Shown here: positions 9,410 through 17,507 of the stretch, in pieces
Layout: every line of letters starts with the position of its first letter
Position numbering within the stretch: the first letter of the stretch is position 1
Origin: Lacrimispora celerecrescens
GTDB lineage: Bacteria > Bacillota > Clostridia > Lachnospirales > Lachnospiraceae
Direction of reading: 5' to 3'
Length of the DNA stretch: 64,000 nt
Assembly (NCBI RefSeq): GCF_000732605.1
Contig: NZ_JPME01000007.1
Coordinates: forward strand, 1 to 64,000
Notes under the pieces: generated by a model
The model's input: the letters and a program-made list of their open reading frames with translations, nothing else
Told to the model about the DNA's origin: nothing
The model's database searches: none
Program-made: the position numbers and the translations under genes

Positions 9410-9973
9410 CTAATCAGTCTTCTTTCCTGTAAGGCTCTCCCGGTATTCATTGGGAGAAAGACCTGTTACACGCCGAAACTGTGTGTAAAAAGCTGAAAGG
9501 CTCTCAAAACCGCTTTGTAAAGCAATCGGCAAAATATTATCTGAGGTATCAGCCAGAAGCTTTTTTGCACTGGCTACCCGTAAGGCATTTAAATACTCCG
9601 CCGGAGTCTTTTCATATTGGTTCTGAAACAATTGGAGGATTCTGTTTCTGCTGAGTCCAAGCTTACTTAATTCTTCCCTTAAGCGATCATGGTCTGAAAA
9701 ATAAAGGTCATAGACATCTTTAATTTTTTCCGCGTTCTCTCTCTGGGGGTAAAATTCCAGCAAATCAGGGCGGCAGCGCTTACAGGGGCGAAGCCCGCTT
9801 TCACATGCCTGTTCAGCCGTATCAAAGAATTCAACATTTTCTCGTTTGGGACTTTTGGATTTACAGGAAGGACGGCAGAAAATACCTGTTGTTTTTACTC
9901 CGTAATAAAATCTGCCGTCATAAGACGCATCACATTCCAGCGCTGCCTTCCATTTTTCCTCCTCTGTCAGCAT
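9410..9973 (-). CDS. adaA: AdaA-like methylphosphotriester-DNA methyltransferase / AraC-type activator
   Basis: This 187-aa protein takes methyl groups from DNA phosphotriesters onto a cysteine and then activates alkylation-response genes. The N-terminal Ada domain carries the four zinc cysteines 33, 37, 64 and 67 (FCRPSC and RPCKRC); Cys33 is the expected methyl acceptor. An AraC-type HTH region covers about residues 85-180. The start at 9973 is chosen because AAAGGAGGTG lies 7 bases before it; an upstream ATG at 9997 overlaps the alkA end and has no such site. It is the third gene of ogt-alkA-adaA and probably controls its own operon. Confidence 0.9.
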   Translation of the reverse strand: MLTEEEKWKAALECDASYDGRFYYGVKTTGIFCRPSCKSKSPKRENVEFFDTAEQACESGLRPCKRCRPDLLEFYPQRENAEKIKDVYDLYFSDHDRLREELSKLGLSRNRILQLFQNQYEKTPAEYLNALRVASAKKLLADTSDNILPIALQSGFESLSAFYTQFRRVTGLSPNEYRESLTGKKTD

Positions 9974-9989
9974 GGTAATACACCTCCTT

Positions 9990-10613
9990 TCATTCATTTA
10001 ACGTACTAATCTTCCATAAATAAATGGAAGCTACCGAGCCATAGGGCGAATACCGGCTCTTGCATACTTCGAATTGGTCCTTTGTCAGCTTAGGAAATCC
10101 ATATAGCTTTTCCATTCCCCGGCGAATGGCGATGTCACCCCAGCTAACCACGTCAGGACGCTCCATACAATTAATGAGAAGCATTTCAGCCGTCCAAAGT
10201 CCAACCCCTTTTATCGTTGTTAAGTACCGGATAACCTCCTGGTCCGGCAGTACCCGCAAATCACCCAGACGGATCTTGCCCTGTAAAATGTCCTTTGACA
10301 GCTCAGAGATGGTAACAGCCTTTTTCATGATCATGCCGCAGCGCTGAATATCATCCGCTGAAACGGCTGATAAATTTTCCGGGGTAATATCTCCCAGGCT
10401 TTCCTGCATTCGGTTCCATACGGTTTTGGCAGAACCTACAGATACCAGCTGGCCTATAATTGCATTGACCAGAGCAGCAAAGAGATCAGGAATTATCTCC
10501 CTCTCCACCCGTCCGAACCGTGCCATCGCAGCACCTAGCACCGGGTCAGACTGGGAGAGGTATTCTACTTCCTTCCTATCGTAATCAAAAAACTTTGTCT
10601 CAACGGCTGCCAT
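9990..10613 (-). CDS. alkA: DNA-3-methyladenine glycosylase II (AlkA-like)
   Basis: This 207-aa glycosylase removes alkylated bases such as 3-methyladenine to start base excision repair. The helix-hairpin-helix is at residues 131-142 (LTTIKGVGLWTA), and the catalytic aspartate of the HhH-GPD fold is Asp160 (SWGDIAIRRG). It lacks the extra N-terminal domain of E. coli AlkA, as is common in Firmicutes. The start overlaps the ogt stop by 14 bases, and its own end overlaps the region before adaA, so the three genes are translationally coupled. Confidence 0.9.
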   Translation of the reverse strand: MAAVETKFFDYDRKEVEYLSQSDPVLGAAMARFGRVEREIIPDLFAALVNAIIGQLVSVGSAKTVWNRMQESLGDITPENLSAVSADDIQRCGMIMKKAVTISELSKDILQGKIRLGDLRVLPDQEVIRYLTTIKGVGLWTAEMLLINCMERPDVVSWGDIAIRRGMEKLYGFPKLTKDQFEVCKSRYSPYGSVASIYLWKISTLNE

Positions 10614-11070
10614 ATGTCACTTCCAATTCCAGTAGCTTCTCCTTGATTTCCAGGCCTGCCGCATAGCCTGTCAATTTGCCATCTGAACCCACTACCCTGT
10701 GACACGGTGTCAGAAGCAATATGGGATTTTTACCATTTGCCATACCAACCGCCCGGGCTGCGTCCGGTCTCCCGATCATTGCAGCAATCTGTTTATAGCT
10801 TCGCGTCTCTCCGTACGGAATTCTGTGCAGGGCTTCCCATACGGTCTTTTGAAACTCCGTTCCTTTTGCAGCAAGCGGCAAATCGAATCCCTTGCTTGTC
10901 CCGTCTAAATATTCCTTAATCTGCTTTTCTGCTTCTTCCAACAAGGGGGTCTTTTGTTTATCGGAGATTTCATTGGTATCTTTTACAAAAAGCAGCTCCG
11001 TTATAAAACCATCCACTTCGGATATTTTAATCGGTCCTAGGACGGTTTTAATATATGCTGTATGTTTCAT
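10600..11070 (-). CDS. ogt: methylated-DNA--protein-cysteine methyltransferase
   Basis: This 156-aa suicide repair enzyme takes alkyl groups from O6-alkylguanine onto Cys123 in the TPCHRVVG motif. The helix-turn-helix segment with the arginine finger is at about residues 89-114 (RSYKQIAAMIG...RAVGMANGKNP). The ATG at 11070 follows AAAAGGAGG at 8 bases; in-frame upstream sequence is noncoding leader. It leads the ogt-alkA-adaA operon inside the feoB element, which gives the element a self-contained adaptive response to alkylation. Confidence 0.93.
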   Translation of the reverse strand: MKHTAYIKTVLGPIKISEVDGFITELLFVKDTNEISDKQKTPLLEEAEKQIKEYLDGTSKGFDLPLAAKGTEFQKTVWEALHRIPYGETRSYKQIAAMIGRPDAARAVGMANGKNPILLLTPCHRVVGSDGKLTGYAAGLEIKEKLLELEVTYGSR

Positions 11071-11087
11071 AAGATTTGCCTCCTTTT

Positions 11088-11116
11088 CTATTATTAATAT
11101 ATCCGAAATCTGTCGA
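11088..11116 (-). promoter_or_regulatory. candidate promoter of ogt-alkA-adaA
   Basis: On the minus strand TCGACA (11111-11116) and TAATAG (11088-11093) are 17 bases apart, with the ogt ribosome binding site just downstream. The weak boxes suit an activator-dependent promoter such as one driven by methylated AdaA, but no Ada box could be confirmed. Confidence 0.45.
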
Positions 11117-11277
11117 CGTGTCCTCCTATTTTGCACCATTAAATTTTTATATTTAAAAATAAGGACCATCATCGCTATGGATTCCGGTCCTTTTGCATTA
11201 TTGATAAAGAATTGGTATGAAATCAATTTACAGCCTTTCCGTAAGCTCTGTTTCCTATCCGATATAGCTGACACTGG

Positions 11278-11421
11278 TTATGACCGAAATTCCCCGGCAT
11301 CCCGACGTTTTTTCAATAATTCCATTACCAGCTCCTTTACTGTCTTTTCACCAATAAAAACTCGTTCCACATTTATGGACATGTTTTTTTCCTCATAAGT
11401 CACCTGATCTGATGAATCCAT
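11278..11421 (-). CDS. 47-aa protein with a recombinase-like N-terminus and leader
   Basis: The ORF starts at the ATG at 11421 behind CAGGAGGTG. Its first 14 residues (MDSSDQVTYEEKNM) align with the recombinase start (MDRLTQSSYEKKNV), and the 40 bases upstream are also shared. The rest (INVERVFIGEKTVKELVMEL) is a short charged helix ending in KKRRDAGEFRS. Small ORFs of this kind often accompany large serine recombinases. It could be an accessory or directionality factor, but nothing in the sequence proves that. Confidence 0.6.
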   Translation of the reverse strand: MDSSDQVTYEEKNMSINVERVFIGEKTVKELVMELLKKRRDAGEFRS

Positions 11422-11428
11422 TCCAGCC

Positions 11429-11470
11429 ACCTCCTGAAAAATCCTATTCAGGCAGGTTTGTACCATATGC
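11429..11470 (-). promoter_or_regulatory. duplicated leader hairpin overlapping the ribosome binding site
   Basis: CCTGAA (11433-11438) pairs with TTCAGG (11447-11452). Flanking bases (ATATGGTACAAACCTGC on the minus strand) match the recombinase leader at 9353-9396. The stem positions differ between the two copies but pairing is kept, which points to selection on the RNA structure. Confidence 0.55.
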
Positions 11471-11642
11471 GCTATAAACATATATTATTCGTCCCTCATC
11501 TCATGATACCTTTTCTATCATAATGATACATCCGCTCAAAATATCCGATATAATGAAACCTTTTATGAGATATCCAATCTGTTTCCAGGACAGCCCATCC
11601 CTTATAATAAATCTATCAAAAATAATCAACAGGAGGTAATTT

Positions 11643-13022
11643 ATGAAAAAGCTACTTACAGCAGCAATCGCAGCGTCATTGACCAGCCTGTTTTTAGCTG
11701 GCTGCGGAGGAGGCAGCAAGACCGGTTCCGCCAATTTGGCCACGGAAAATGACAGTTCTCAGACGGAGGTAGCCAAGCAGGCGGATGGGAAACAGGATAC
11801 TGCTATGGGCGACTTAGTCACCCTGCGTTTTTCCTGGTGGGGAGGTGACAGCAGGCATAAGGCGACGCTGGCCTGCATCGATGCCTATATGAAAGAAAAT
11901 CCCAATATAAAAATCGAGGCGGAGTACGGCGGCTTCGACGGATACCAAGATAAAATTTCCGCAGCGCTGGCCGGTGGTACGGAAGCCGATATCATGCAAC
12001 TGGATCAGCCGTGGATGTCAACCTTTACCTCCCAGAATCCCGACTTTTTCGCTGACTTAACCCAGTTTGGCGATCAACTGTCTCTGGAGGGTTTCAGTAA
12101 AGATTTTCTCAACGATTTCTGCGTTTATAATGGGAAAACGGTATGCCTGCCTACAGGAACCAATGCCCTGGATTTTCTGGTCAACAAAAAGGTGCTTGAA
12201 GAGGCCGGTGTAGAATTCGGCAATGTGATTACCTGGGAAGATTTGGTGGAGCAGGGTAAAAAGGTGAATCAAGCAAATCCTGACAACTACATGATCAATA
12301 TGGATAACGGTATCACATTTTATGTAACAAGAATCTATTTGTACCAGATGACAGGCAAACAGGTTATCAATGAGGACTACACACTGGGAATTACGGCGGA
12401 AGACTTAGAAAAAGCTATGACATACACGAAAAGGCTTTTTGATGAGAAGGTGATTGTTCCCTATGAGGAATCCATGATCTTCAAGGGTGCGCCCCAGGAC
12501 AATCCAAAATGGAATAACGATCAGTTCGGTTCCTGGCTCAACTGGTCCTCAACGGCTGATCAGCAAAGTTGGGGAGCGAATGCGGAAACCCTTCGCTATC
12601 CTACCCTGGAAGGATGTGTGAATTCCGGCGTTCTCGTAAGACCGTCTCAATTGTTTGCCATTTCCAATAACAGCAAGCATAAAGAAGAAGCAGCAAAATT
12701 CCTCGATTATATGCTAAATCAGGATGCAGGAATTTTAACTCTTAAGGACTGCCGCTCCATTCCGGCATGTGATTATGCCAGAAGCCTTCTCGAAGAAAAA
12801 GGTCTGATCTATGAACCTGCCAGCAAGGCCATCGCTTTCGCAATGGAAAATCCGGGAACACCGGAATCTAATGTTACGAATAGTGACGAGGTTTACGACG
12901 CTCTGGCTTCCATCATCGAAAAGCTTGTATATGGACAGTATCCCGATGCAAAAGCCGCCGCGGACGACGCATATCAGACCATGTCAAATATGCTTGAGAC
13001 GATTAAAGCGGATGCACAATAA
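11643..13022 (+). CDS. sugar ABC transporter substrate-binding lipoprotein (UgpB/MalE type)
   Basis: This 459-aa extracellular binding protein delivers a sugar or oligosaccharide to the permeases encoded next. A lipoprotein signal peptide ends in the lipobox LAGC (about residues 18-21), followed by a Gly/Ser-rich linker. The mature part is a family-1 binding fold (LRFSWWGGDSRHKATL, ADIMQLDQPWM). GGAGGTAATTT precedes the ATG. A terminator hairpin separates it from the permeases, probably giving the binding protein excess over the membrane parts. No ATPase gene is present, so a shared MsmK-type ATPase is expected elsewhere. The substrate is unknown. Confidence 0.9.
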   Translation: MKKLLTAAIAASLTSLFLAGCGGGSKTGSANLATENDSSQTEVAKQADGKQDTAMGDLVTLRFSWWGGDSRHKATLACIDAYMKENPNIKIEAEYGGFDGYQDKISAALAGGTEADIMQLDQPWMSTFTSQNPDFFADLTQFGDQLSLEGFSKDFLNDFCVYNGKTVCLPTGTNALDFLVNKKVLEEAGVEFGNVITWEDLVEQGKKVNQANPDNYMINMDNGITFYVTRIYLYQMTGKQVINEDYTLGITAEDLEKAMTYTKRLFDEKVIVPYEESMIFKGAPQDNPKWNNDQFGSWLNWSSTADQQSWGANAETLRYPTLEGCVNSGVLVRPSQLFAISNNSKHKEEAAKFLDYMLNQDAGILTLKDCRSIPACDYARSLLEEKGLIYEPASKAIAFAMENPGTPESNVTNSDEVYDALASIIEKLVYGQYPDAKAAADDAYQTMSNMLETIKADAQ

Positions 13023-13047
13023 TTAAGCAGACGCTCATGAATGAGAA

Positions 13048-13084
13048 AAAGGCTGCTGCATACGCAATAATGCAGCGGCCTTTT
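13048..13084 (+). terminator. intra-operon terminator/attenuator after the binding-protein gene
   Basis: GGCTGCTGCAT (13051-13061) pairs with ATGCAGCGGCC (13070-13080) with one G-U pair, followed by TTTT. It lies between the binding protein and the first permease, so it probably lowers permease expression by partial termination. Confidence 0.75.
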
Positions 13085-13102
13085 GACAGATTGGAGGTCT
13101 TT

Positions 13103-14020
13103 ATGGAAACAAATATAAAACGTAGGAAGGCCATTATCAACTGGATCAATAAGAATAAGGGATTGTTTTTTATTCTTCCATGGATCATTGGGGTTGCCTG
13201 GTTTCAATTCTATCCCTTCGCAAAATCATTTATCTATTCTTTTACCAACTATACCCTGCTCAACCAGCCTAAATTTGTGGGGCTAACCAATTATATCCGT
13301 CTTTTCACTCAGGATATGGAGTTCTGGCCTTCATTACGTGTCACTGGAATCTATGCGCTGGTGGTCGTTCCGTTCAAGCTGGCTTTTGCCTTGCTTATTG
13401 CATTAATACTGAATATGAAAATTAAAGGGATTGGCCTCTTCCGTACGCTGTACTATCTTCCTTCTATTCTAGGTGGAAGCGTGGCCATCGCGGTCGTATG
13501 GAAAATCCTATTCATGAGAGACGGCGCTATCAACGGACTTTTAGCATATGTAGGAATAGGACCGATAGATTGGATCGGAGACCCGAAGACGGCACTGCTT
13601 ACCATCTGCATACTTTCCATCTGGCAGTTTGGTTCTTCTATGGTACTGTTTCTGGCGGCTTTAAAACAGGTTCCTCAATCACTCTATGAGGCCGCCATTA
13701 TCGACGGTGCGGGAAAGCTTCAGTGTTTCTTCAAGATCACGCTTCCCATGATCACCTCAATCCTGTTCTTCAATCTGATTATGCAGATGATCAATGCACT
13801 TCAGGAATTTACGTCTGCATTCATCATCACCGGCGGAGGCCCTATGAAATCTACGTATGTTCTTGGCATGAAGCTCTATACCGATGCCTTTAAATACTAC
13901 AAAATGGGTTACGCCAGCGCATTGTCCTGGATTATGTTTTTTATCATTATCTGCATGACCTTGCTGGTATTCCGATCTTCATCTGCATGGGTTTATTACG
14001 AAGACGGAGGTGACTTTTAA
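13103..14020 (+). CDS. sugar ABC transporter permease (CUT1, MalF/UgpA type)
   Basis: This 305-aa inner-membrane permease has about six helices and the EAA loop (LYEAAIIDGAGKLQCFFKITLP) that contacts the ATPase. The ATG at 13103 follows GGAGG at 5 bases; the longer frame from 13037 would include the terminator hairpin and is rejected. Its stop overlaps the next start by one base (TAATG), so the two permeases are coupled. Confidence 0.9.
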   Translation: METNIKRRKAIINWINKNKGLFFILPWIIGVAWFQFYPFAKSFIYSFTNYTLLNQPKFVGLTNYIRLFTQDMEFWPSLRVTGIYALVVVPFKLAFALLIALILNMKIKGIGLFRTLYYLPSILGGSVAIAVVWKILFMRDGAINGLLAYVGIGPIDWIGDPKTALLTICILSIWQFGSSMVLFLAALKQVPQSLYEAAIIDGAGKLQCFFKITLPMITSILFFNLIMQMINALQEFTSAFIITGGGPMKSTYVLGMKLYTDAFKYYKMGYASALSWIMFFIIICMTLLVFRSSSAWVYYEDGGDF

Positions 14021-14865
14021 TGACAATACAACGACGAAAGTTGAAAAATAAAGCTATTAATTATATTATTTTAATGGCGGTGGCAGTTATCATGCTTTAT
14101 CCGCTGATCTGGATGGTGTTCGCTTCCTTTAAAAATAACCAGGAAATCTTTCAGGCAGCGCTTATTCCCTCCAAATGGACGCTTTCCGGCTACATTAACG
14201 GCTGGAAAGGCTCCGGGCAGTATACATACGCCACATTTTTCAAGAACACGTTTCTGATGGTGCTCCCCATGGTACTTTTTACCGTTATATCAGCCTCATT
14301 TGTGGCTTTTGGATTCGCGCGGTTTCAGTTCTGGGGAAAAAAGGTGTTTTTTGCTATTATGATGGCCTGTATGATGCTTCCCAATGCCGTCATGATCATT
14401 CCACGCTACATTATGTTCAAGGATATGGGTTGGCTGAATTCTTATCTACCGTTTATCATCCCCTGCATCTTTGGCGGCGGCTCCTTCTTTATCTTCATGT
14501 TCATGCAGTTCTTCCGGGGGATTCCCAGAGAATTAGATGAATCGGCGTATGTAGACGGCTGCAGTGCATTTATGGTTTATCTGCGAATAGTCATGCCGCT
14601 GGCAAAACCGGCCGTATTCTCAGCCATGATCTTTCAGTTTATGTGGAGCTGGAACGATTTTTTTGGACCTCTGCTCTATATCAACAGCGTAGGAAAATAC
14701 CCTCTGGCTCTGGGTCTTCGAATGTCAATGGATGTGAATATGTCGGTCAGCTGGAACAATATCCTTGCTATGGCCATCGTTAGCGTACTGCCGTTGATCG
14801 TGCTGTTTTTTACCGCCCAGAAATATTTTGTGGAAGGTGTTGCGGCCACTGGAATAAAAGGATAG
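14020..14865 (+). CDS. sugar ABC transporter permease (CUT1, MalG/UgpE type)
   Basis: This 281-aa permease has six predicted helices and the EAA loop ELDESAYVDGCSAFMVYLRIVMP. It pairs with the preceding permease to form the channel. The C-terminus (KYFVEGVAATGIKG) is the typical end of this subfamily. It is followed 28 bases later by the response-regulator gene. Confidence 0.9.
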   Translation: MTIQRRKLKNKAINYIILMAVAVIMLYPLIWMVFASFKNNQEIFQAALIPSKWTLSGYINGWKGSGQYTYATFFKNTFLMVLPMVLFTVISASFVAFGFARFQFWGKKVFFAIMMACMMLPNAVMIIPRYIMFKDMGWLNSYLPFIIPCIFGGGSFFIFMFMQFFRGIPRELDESAYVDGCSAFMVYLRIVMPLAKPAVFSAMIFQFMWSWNDFFGPLLYINSVGKYPLALGLRMSMDVNMSVSWNNILAMAIVSVLPLIVLFFTAQKYFVEGVAATGIKG

Positions 14866-14893
14866 AATATGTTTTAGAAAGAAGGTGATGCTT

Positions 14894-15700
14894 ATGTATC
14901 GGCTGTTGGTTGCAGACGATGAAAAAAGGCTGTTGTCAGGCCTGTGTGAATTTTACCCCTGGAATGAACTGGGATTTTCCATTGTTGCTCGCGCGGAAAA
15001 TGGCCAAAAGGCGCTGGACTATATCCATTCCCAGCCGGTTGACGCCGTTCTGACCGATATCGAGATGCCGGTCATGAGCGGAACCCGGCTTGCAGAGATC
15101 CTTCATGAGGAGTATCCTCACATCAAGGTGGTCTTTTTAAGTGGCTATGCGGATTTCAAATATGCCCAGCAGGCACTCCGCGTCGGTGTAAAAGATTATA
15201 TCTTAAAGCCAGTAAAGACAGATGAATTGAAACGGGTAGTTTTAAAGCTTCACAAGGAACTGGAAGCCGCCAGACTAGAAGCGGACCAGTTAGAAAACTC
15301 CAAGTCAAACGCCGTGCCTGACTCCTTCGCTCCCAATCAGAAGCAGAGCTATTACGCCGGAATTATCAAATGTGTGACGCACTATATCGAGACAAATTTA
15401 GCCTCTGCCAGCTTAGAAGAGGCCGCACAGCGCGTCAGCTTAAGCTCCGGTTATCTGTCCGGCCTCTACAGGCAGGAGACGGGCATAACCTTTACCGAAT
15501 ACTTATTGAAGGCCCGGATGGAAAAGGCCAGAGAGCTTCTGGCTGTTCCTGGCTCTTACATGTATGAAATCGCAGAAACACTCGGCTATGGCAATCCTAA
15601 GAATTTAAGCCGTGCCTTTAAATCGTATTTTGGATATTCGCCTAGAAATTACAGAAGATGGGAAGATCAGGATGAGAAAAAGGACCGGGGTGCGCTATAA
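14894..15700 (+). CDS. YesN-type response regulator with AraC DNA-binding domain
   Basis: This 268-aa cytosolic regulator has a receiver domain at residues 1-120 with phospho-acceptor Asp55 (VLTDIEMP), acidic pair Asp8/Asp9 and the LKPVK lysine. A C-terminal AraC HTH region covers about residues 165-262 (SLEEAAQRVSLSSGYLSGLY...GYSPRNYRRW). The ATG at 14894 lies 7 bases from GAAGGTG; GTG and ATG codons just upstream are less well placed. It probably controls the adjacent sugar transporter in response to the sensor kinase that overlaps its end by 29 bases. Confidence 0.9.
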   Translation: MYRLLVADDEKRLLSGLCEFYPWNELGFSIVARAENGQKALDYIHSQPVDAVLTDIEMPVMSGTRLAEILHEEYPHIKVVFLSGYADFKYAQQALRVGVKDYILKPVKTDELKRVVLKLHKELEAARLEADQLENSKSNAVPDSFAPNQKQSYYAGIIKCVTHYIETNLASASLEEAAQRVSLSSGYLSGLYRQETGITFTEYLLKARMEKARELLAVPGSYMYEIAETLGYGNPKNLSRAFKSYFGYSPRNYRRWEDQDEKKDRGAL

Positions 15701-17450
15701 ATTCATAAAACGCAAGTTTATTACATATCTGCTTTCATTTACGCTCCCTGTCCTCATCATGGGAGTGCTGATTTTGACAAATCTCTACCGCATGGAATCG
15801 AAGCAGGTGGAAAAACGGATGGAAAATTCCATCCACCTGGCAGAAGGAATACTGGATGGGTTTGCATCGGATGTGCTAGCGCTCAACCGCTATTTAATTA
15901 ATGGCCGGCAGCTGTCGTCATTTTATCAGACCTTTACAAAGGAGCAGGTGGATTATGCCTCATCCCTGACGCTTGGCCAACTCTCAGCTTATTTAAACTC
16001 TATGGGTACCTCAAGGCTTTACATTGATTCCGTCTACTTTTATATAGAAAATAACTTAAAACGTGTTCTAACCTCCGATAAGACGATTACCAATATTGAT
16101 TCTATGGTTGATTCCGGCTGGGTCAATCTATTACAGACTGTCCAATCAGGCTGTCCTGAAATAATCGGAAGGACCGTGCAGAGAAACGCCTTTTCAGGGG
16201 AGTCCGCGCTATGCAGTGTATTTTTTCATTTCACCGCATGGAAGGGCGGGGTTGTGGTAAACTACCGCAGAAACGCAATCGAGGAAGGGCTTAAGAATTC
16301 GGTGTTTTACGGAGGAGAACAACTCATTGTATTCGGCAGCGATACACTTCCTCTCTTCTCAAGAGAGCCAATAGATCCGAAACTGCTTTCCTGTCTTGAG
16401 GAACTGCTGGAACAACCCGAGGAATATCCGGAGGTAGGAAGCTTTCGTTTTAGAAATAAAAAATATCGTTTAAAATGGAGCAGTTACGCTCCTTTCGAAG
16501 CAACGATTGTGACGCTGGTGCCAGAGTGGGAAATCTATGCCACAATGTTTGACAATATTCAGATTATCATTCTCATGGTACTGGTCACTGCGGTAAGCTC
16601 CGCAATCCTATCATATTACCGGACGATTCATAACTACAACCAACTTTCCCAGATCATGGATATCTTTGAGAAAGCGGAGCGGAACGAGGAGCTGCCTAGC
16701 TTTGTCGACAACGACTGGGATCTCTACTCCAAAATCCTCAACAACCTGGTTCACACCTTTGTCCAGAACAGTTATTTGAAAATGCAGCTGTCCGAACGGA
16801 AATATCGGCAGATGGCGGCGGAGTTGATCGCTCTCCAGTATCAGATCAACCCGCACTTTCTGTTTAACACGCTCCAAACCATCAACTACGAGATTCTTCA
16901 TACCACCCACGGCACCTTCACTACGGTCAATCAGATGGTAGAATATTTATCCGACATACTCCGCTATTCTCTGGGAAGCCCAGAGGAAAAGGTACCGATC
17001 CGTAAGGAAGCCGAAATCTGTATGAAGTATATCGAGATCCAGAAGCTGCGGTATAATAAGGAGATTGAAACCAGCTGGAAACTGGATCCGAGTGCTGCGG
17101 ACCTTCCGGTCCAGCGCATGCTTCTCCAACCACTTTTAGAAAATGCAATTTCCCACGGTCTGCGCTTCAAGGAAAATCAGTGCCGTATCACAGTTAAGGT
17201 CTCTTCCGTACATGGAAAAACTCGGGTCGTCGTTGGGGATAATGGGTGCGGGATGAGCCGGAAGCGTTTAAAAGAAGTCCGGGAATCCTTAAAGCAGACG
17301 AATGGGGAATTCCCGGCCGAGCATATCGGGCTTGTAAACATCAATCAACGCCTAGCACTCTCCTATTCCGGGGAAAGTGTTCTTCATCTCTATAGTAAAG
17401 AAGGAGTTGGAACAATCCTGTACTTTGATGTTCCAGCCAATAGCAAATAG
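15672..17450 (+). CDS. YesM-type sensor histidine kinase
   Basis: This 592-aa membrane kinase partners the response regulator. Transmembrane helices lie at about 18-36 and 296-314 and enclose an extracellular sensor domain of about 260 residues. A HAMP-like linker follows, then the His_kinase segment with phospho-acceptor His395 (QINPHFLFNTL), an N box (LLQPLLENAISHG) and a G box (GDNGCGMS). The start at 15672 lies within the end of the regulator gene, giving translational coupling. The ligand is probably the transported sugar or a product of it. Confidence 0.9.
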   Translation: MRKRTGVRYKFIKRKFITYLLSFTLPVLIMGVLILTNLYRMESKQVEKRMENSIHLAEGILDGFASDVLALNRYLINGRQLSSFYQTFTKEQVDYASSLTLGQLSAYLNSMGTSRLYIDSVYFYIENNLKRVLTSDKTITNIDSMVDSGWVNLLQTVQSGCPEIIGRTVQRNAFSGESALCSVFFHFTAWKGGVVVNYRRNAIEEGLKNSVFYGGEQLIVFGSDTLPLFSREPIDPKLLSCLEELLEQPEEYPEVGSFRFRNKKYRLKWSSYAPFEATIVTLVPEWEIYATMFDNIQIIILMVLVTAVSSAILSYYRTIHNYNQLSQIMDIFEKAERNEELPSFVDNDWDLYSKILNNLVHTFVQNSYLKMQLSERKYRQMAAELIALQYQINPHFLFNTLQTINYEILHTTHGTFTTVNQMVEYLSDILRYSLGSPEEKVPIRKEAEICMKYIEIQKLRYNKEIETSWKLDPSAADLPVQRMLLQPLLENAISHGLRFKENQCRITVKVSSVHGKTRVVVGDNGCGMSRKRLKEVRESLKQTNGEFPAEHIGLVNINQRLALSYSGESVLHLYSKEGVGTILYFDVPANSK

Positions 17451-17460
17451 CTTAGTTTAA

Positions 17461-17495
17461 AAAGGGTATGGCAGCTCCCCTGCCATACCCTTTTC
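17461..17495. terminator. strong bidirectional terminator
   Basis: GGGTATGGCAG (17464-17474) and CTGCCATACCC (17480-17490) form a perfect 11-bp stem with T residues on the plus side and a T-run on the minus side. It separates the converging kinase and dehydratase genes. Confidence 0.93.
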
Positions 17496-17507
17496 CTTAT
17501 CCTTTCA

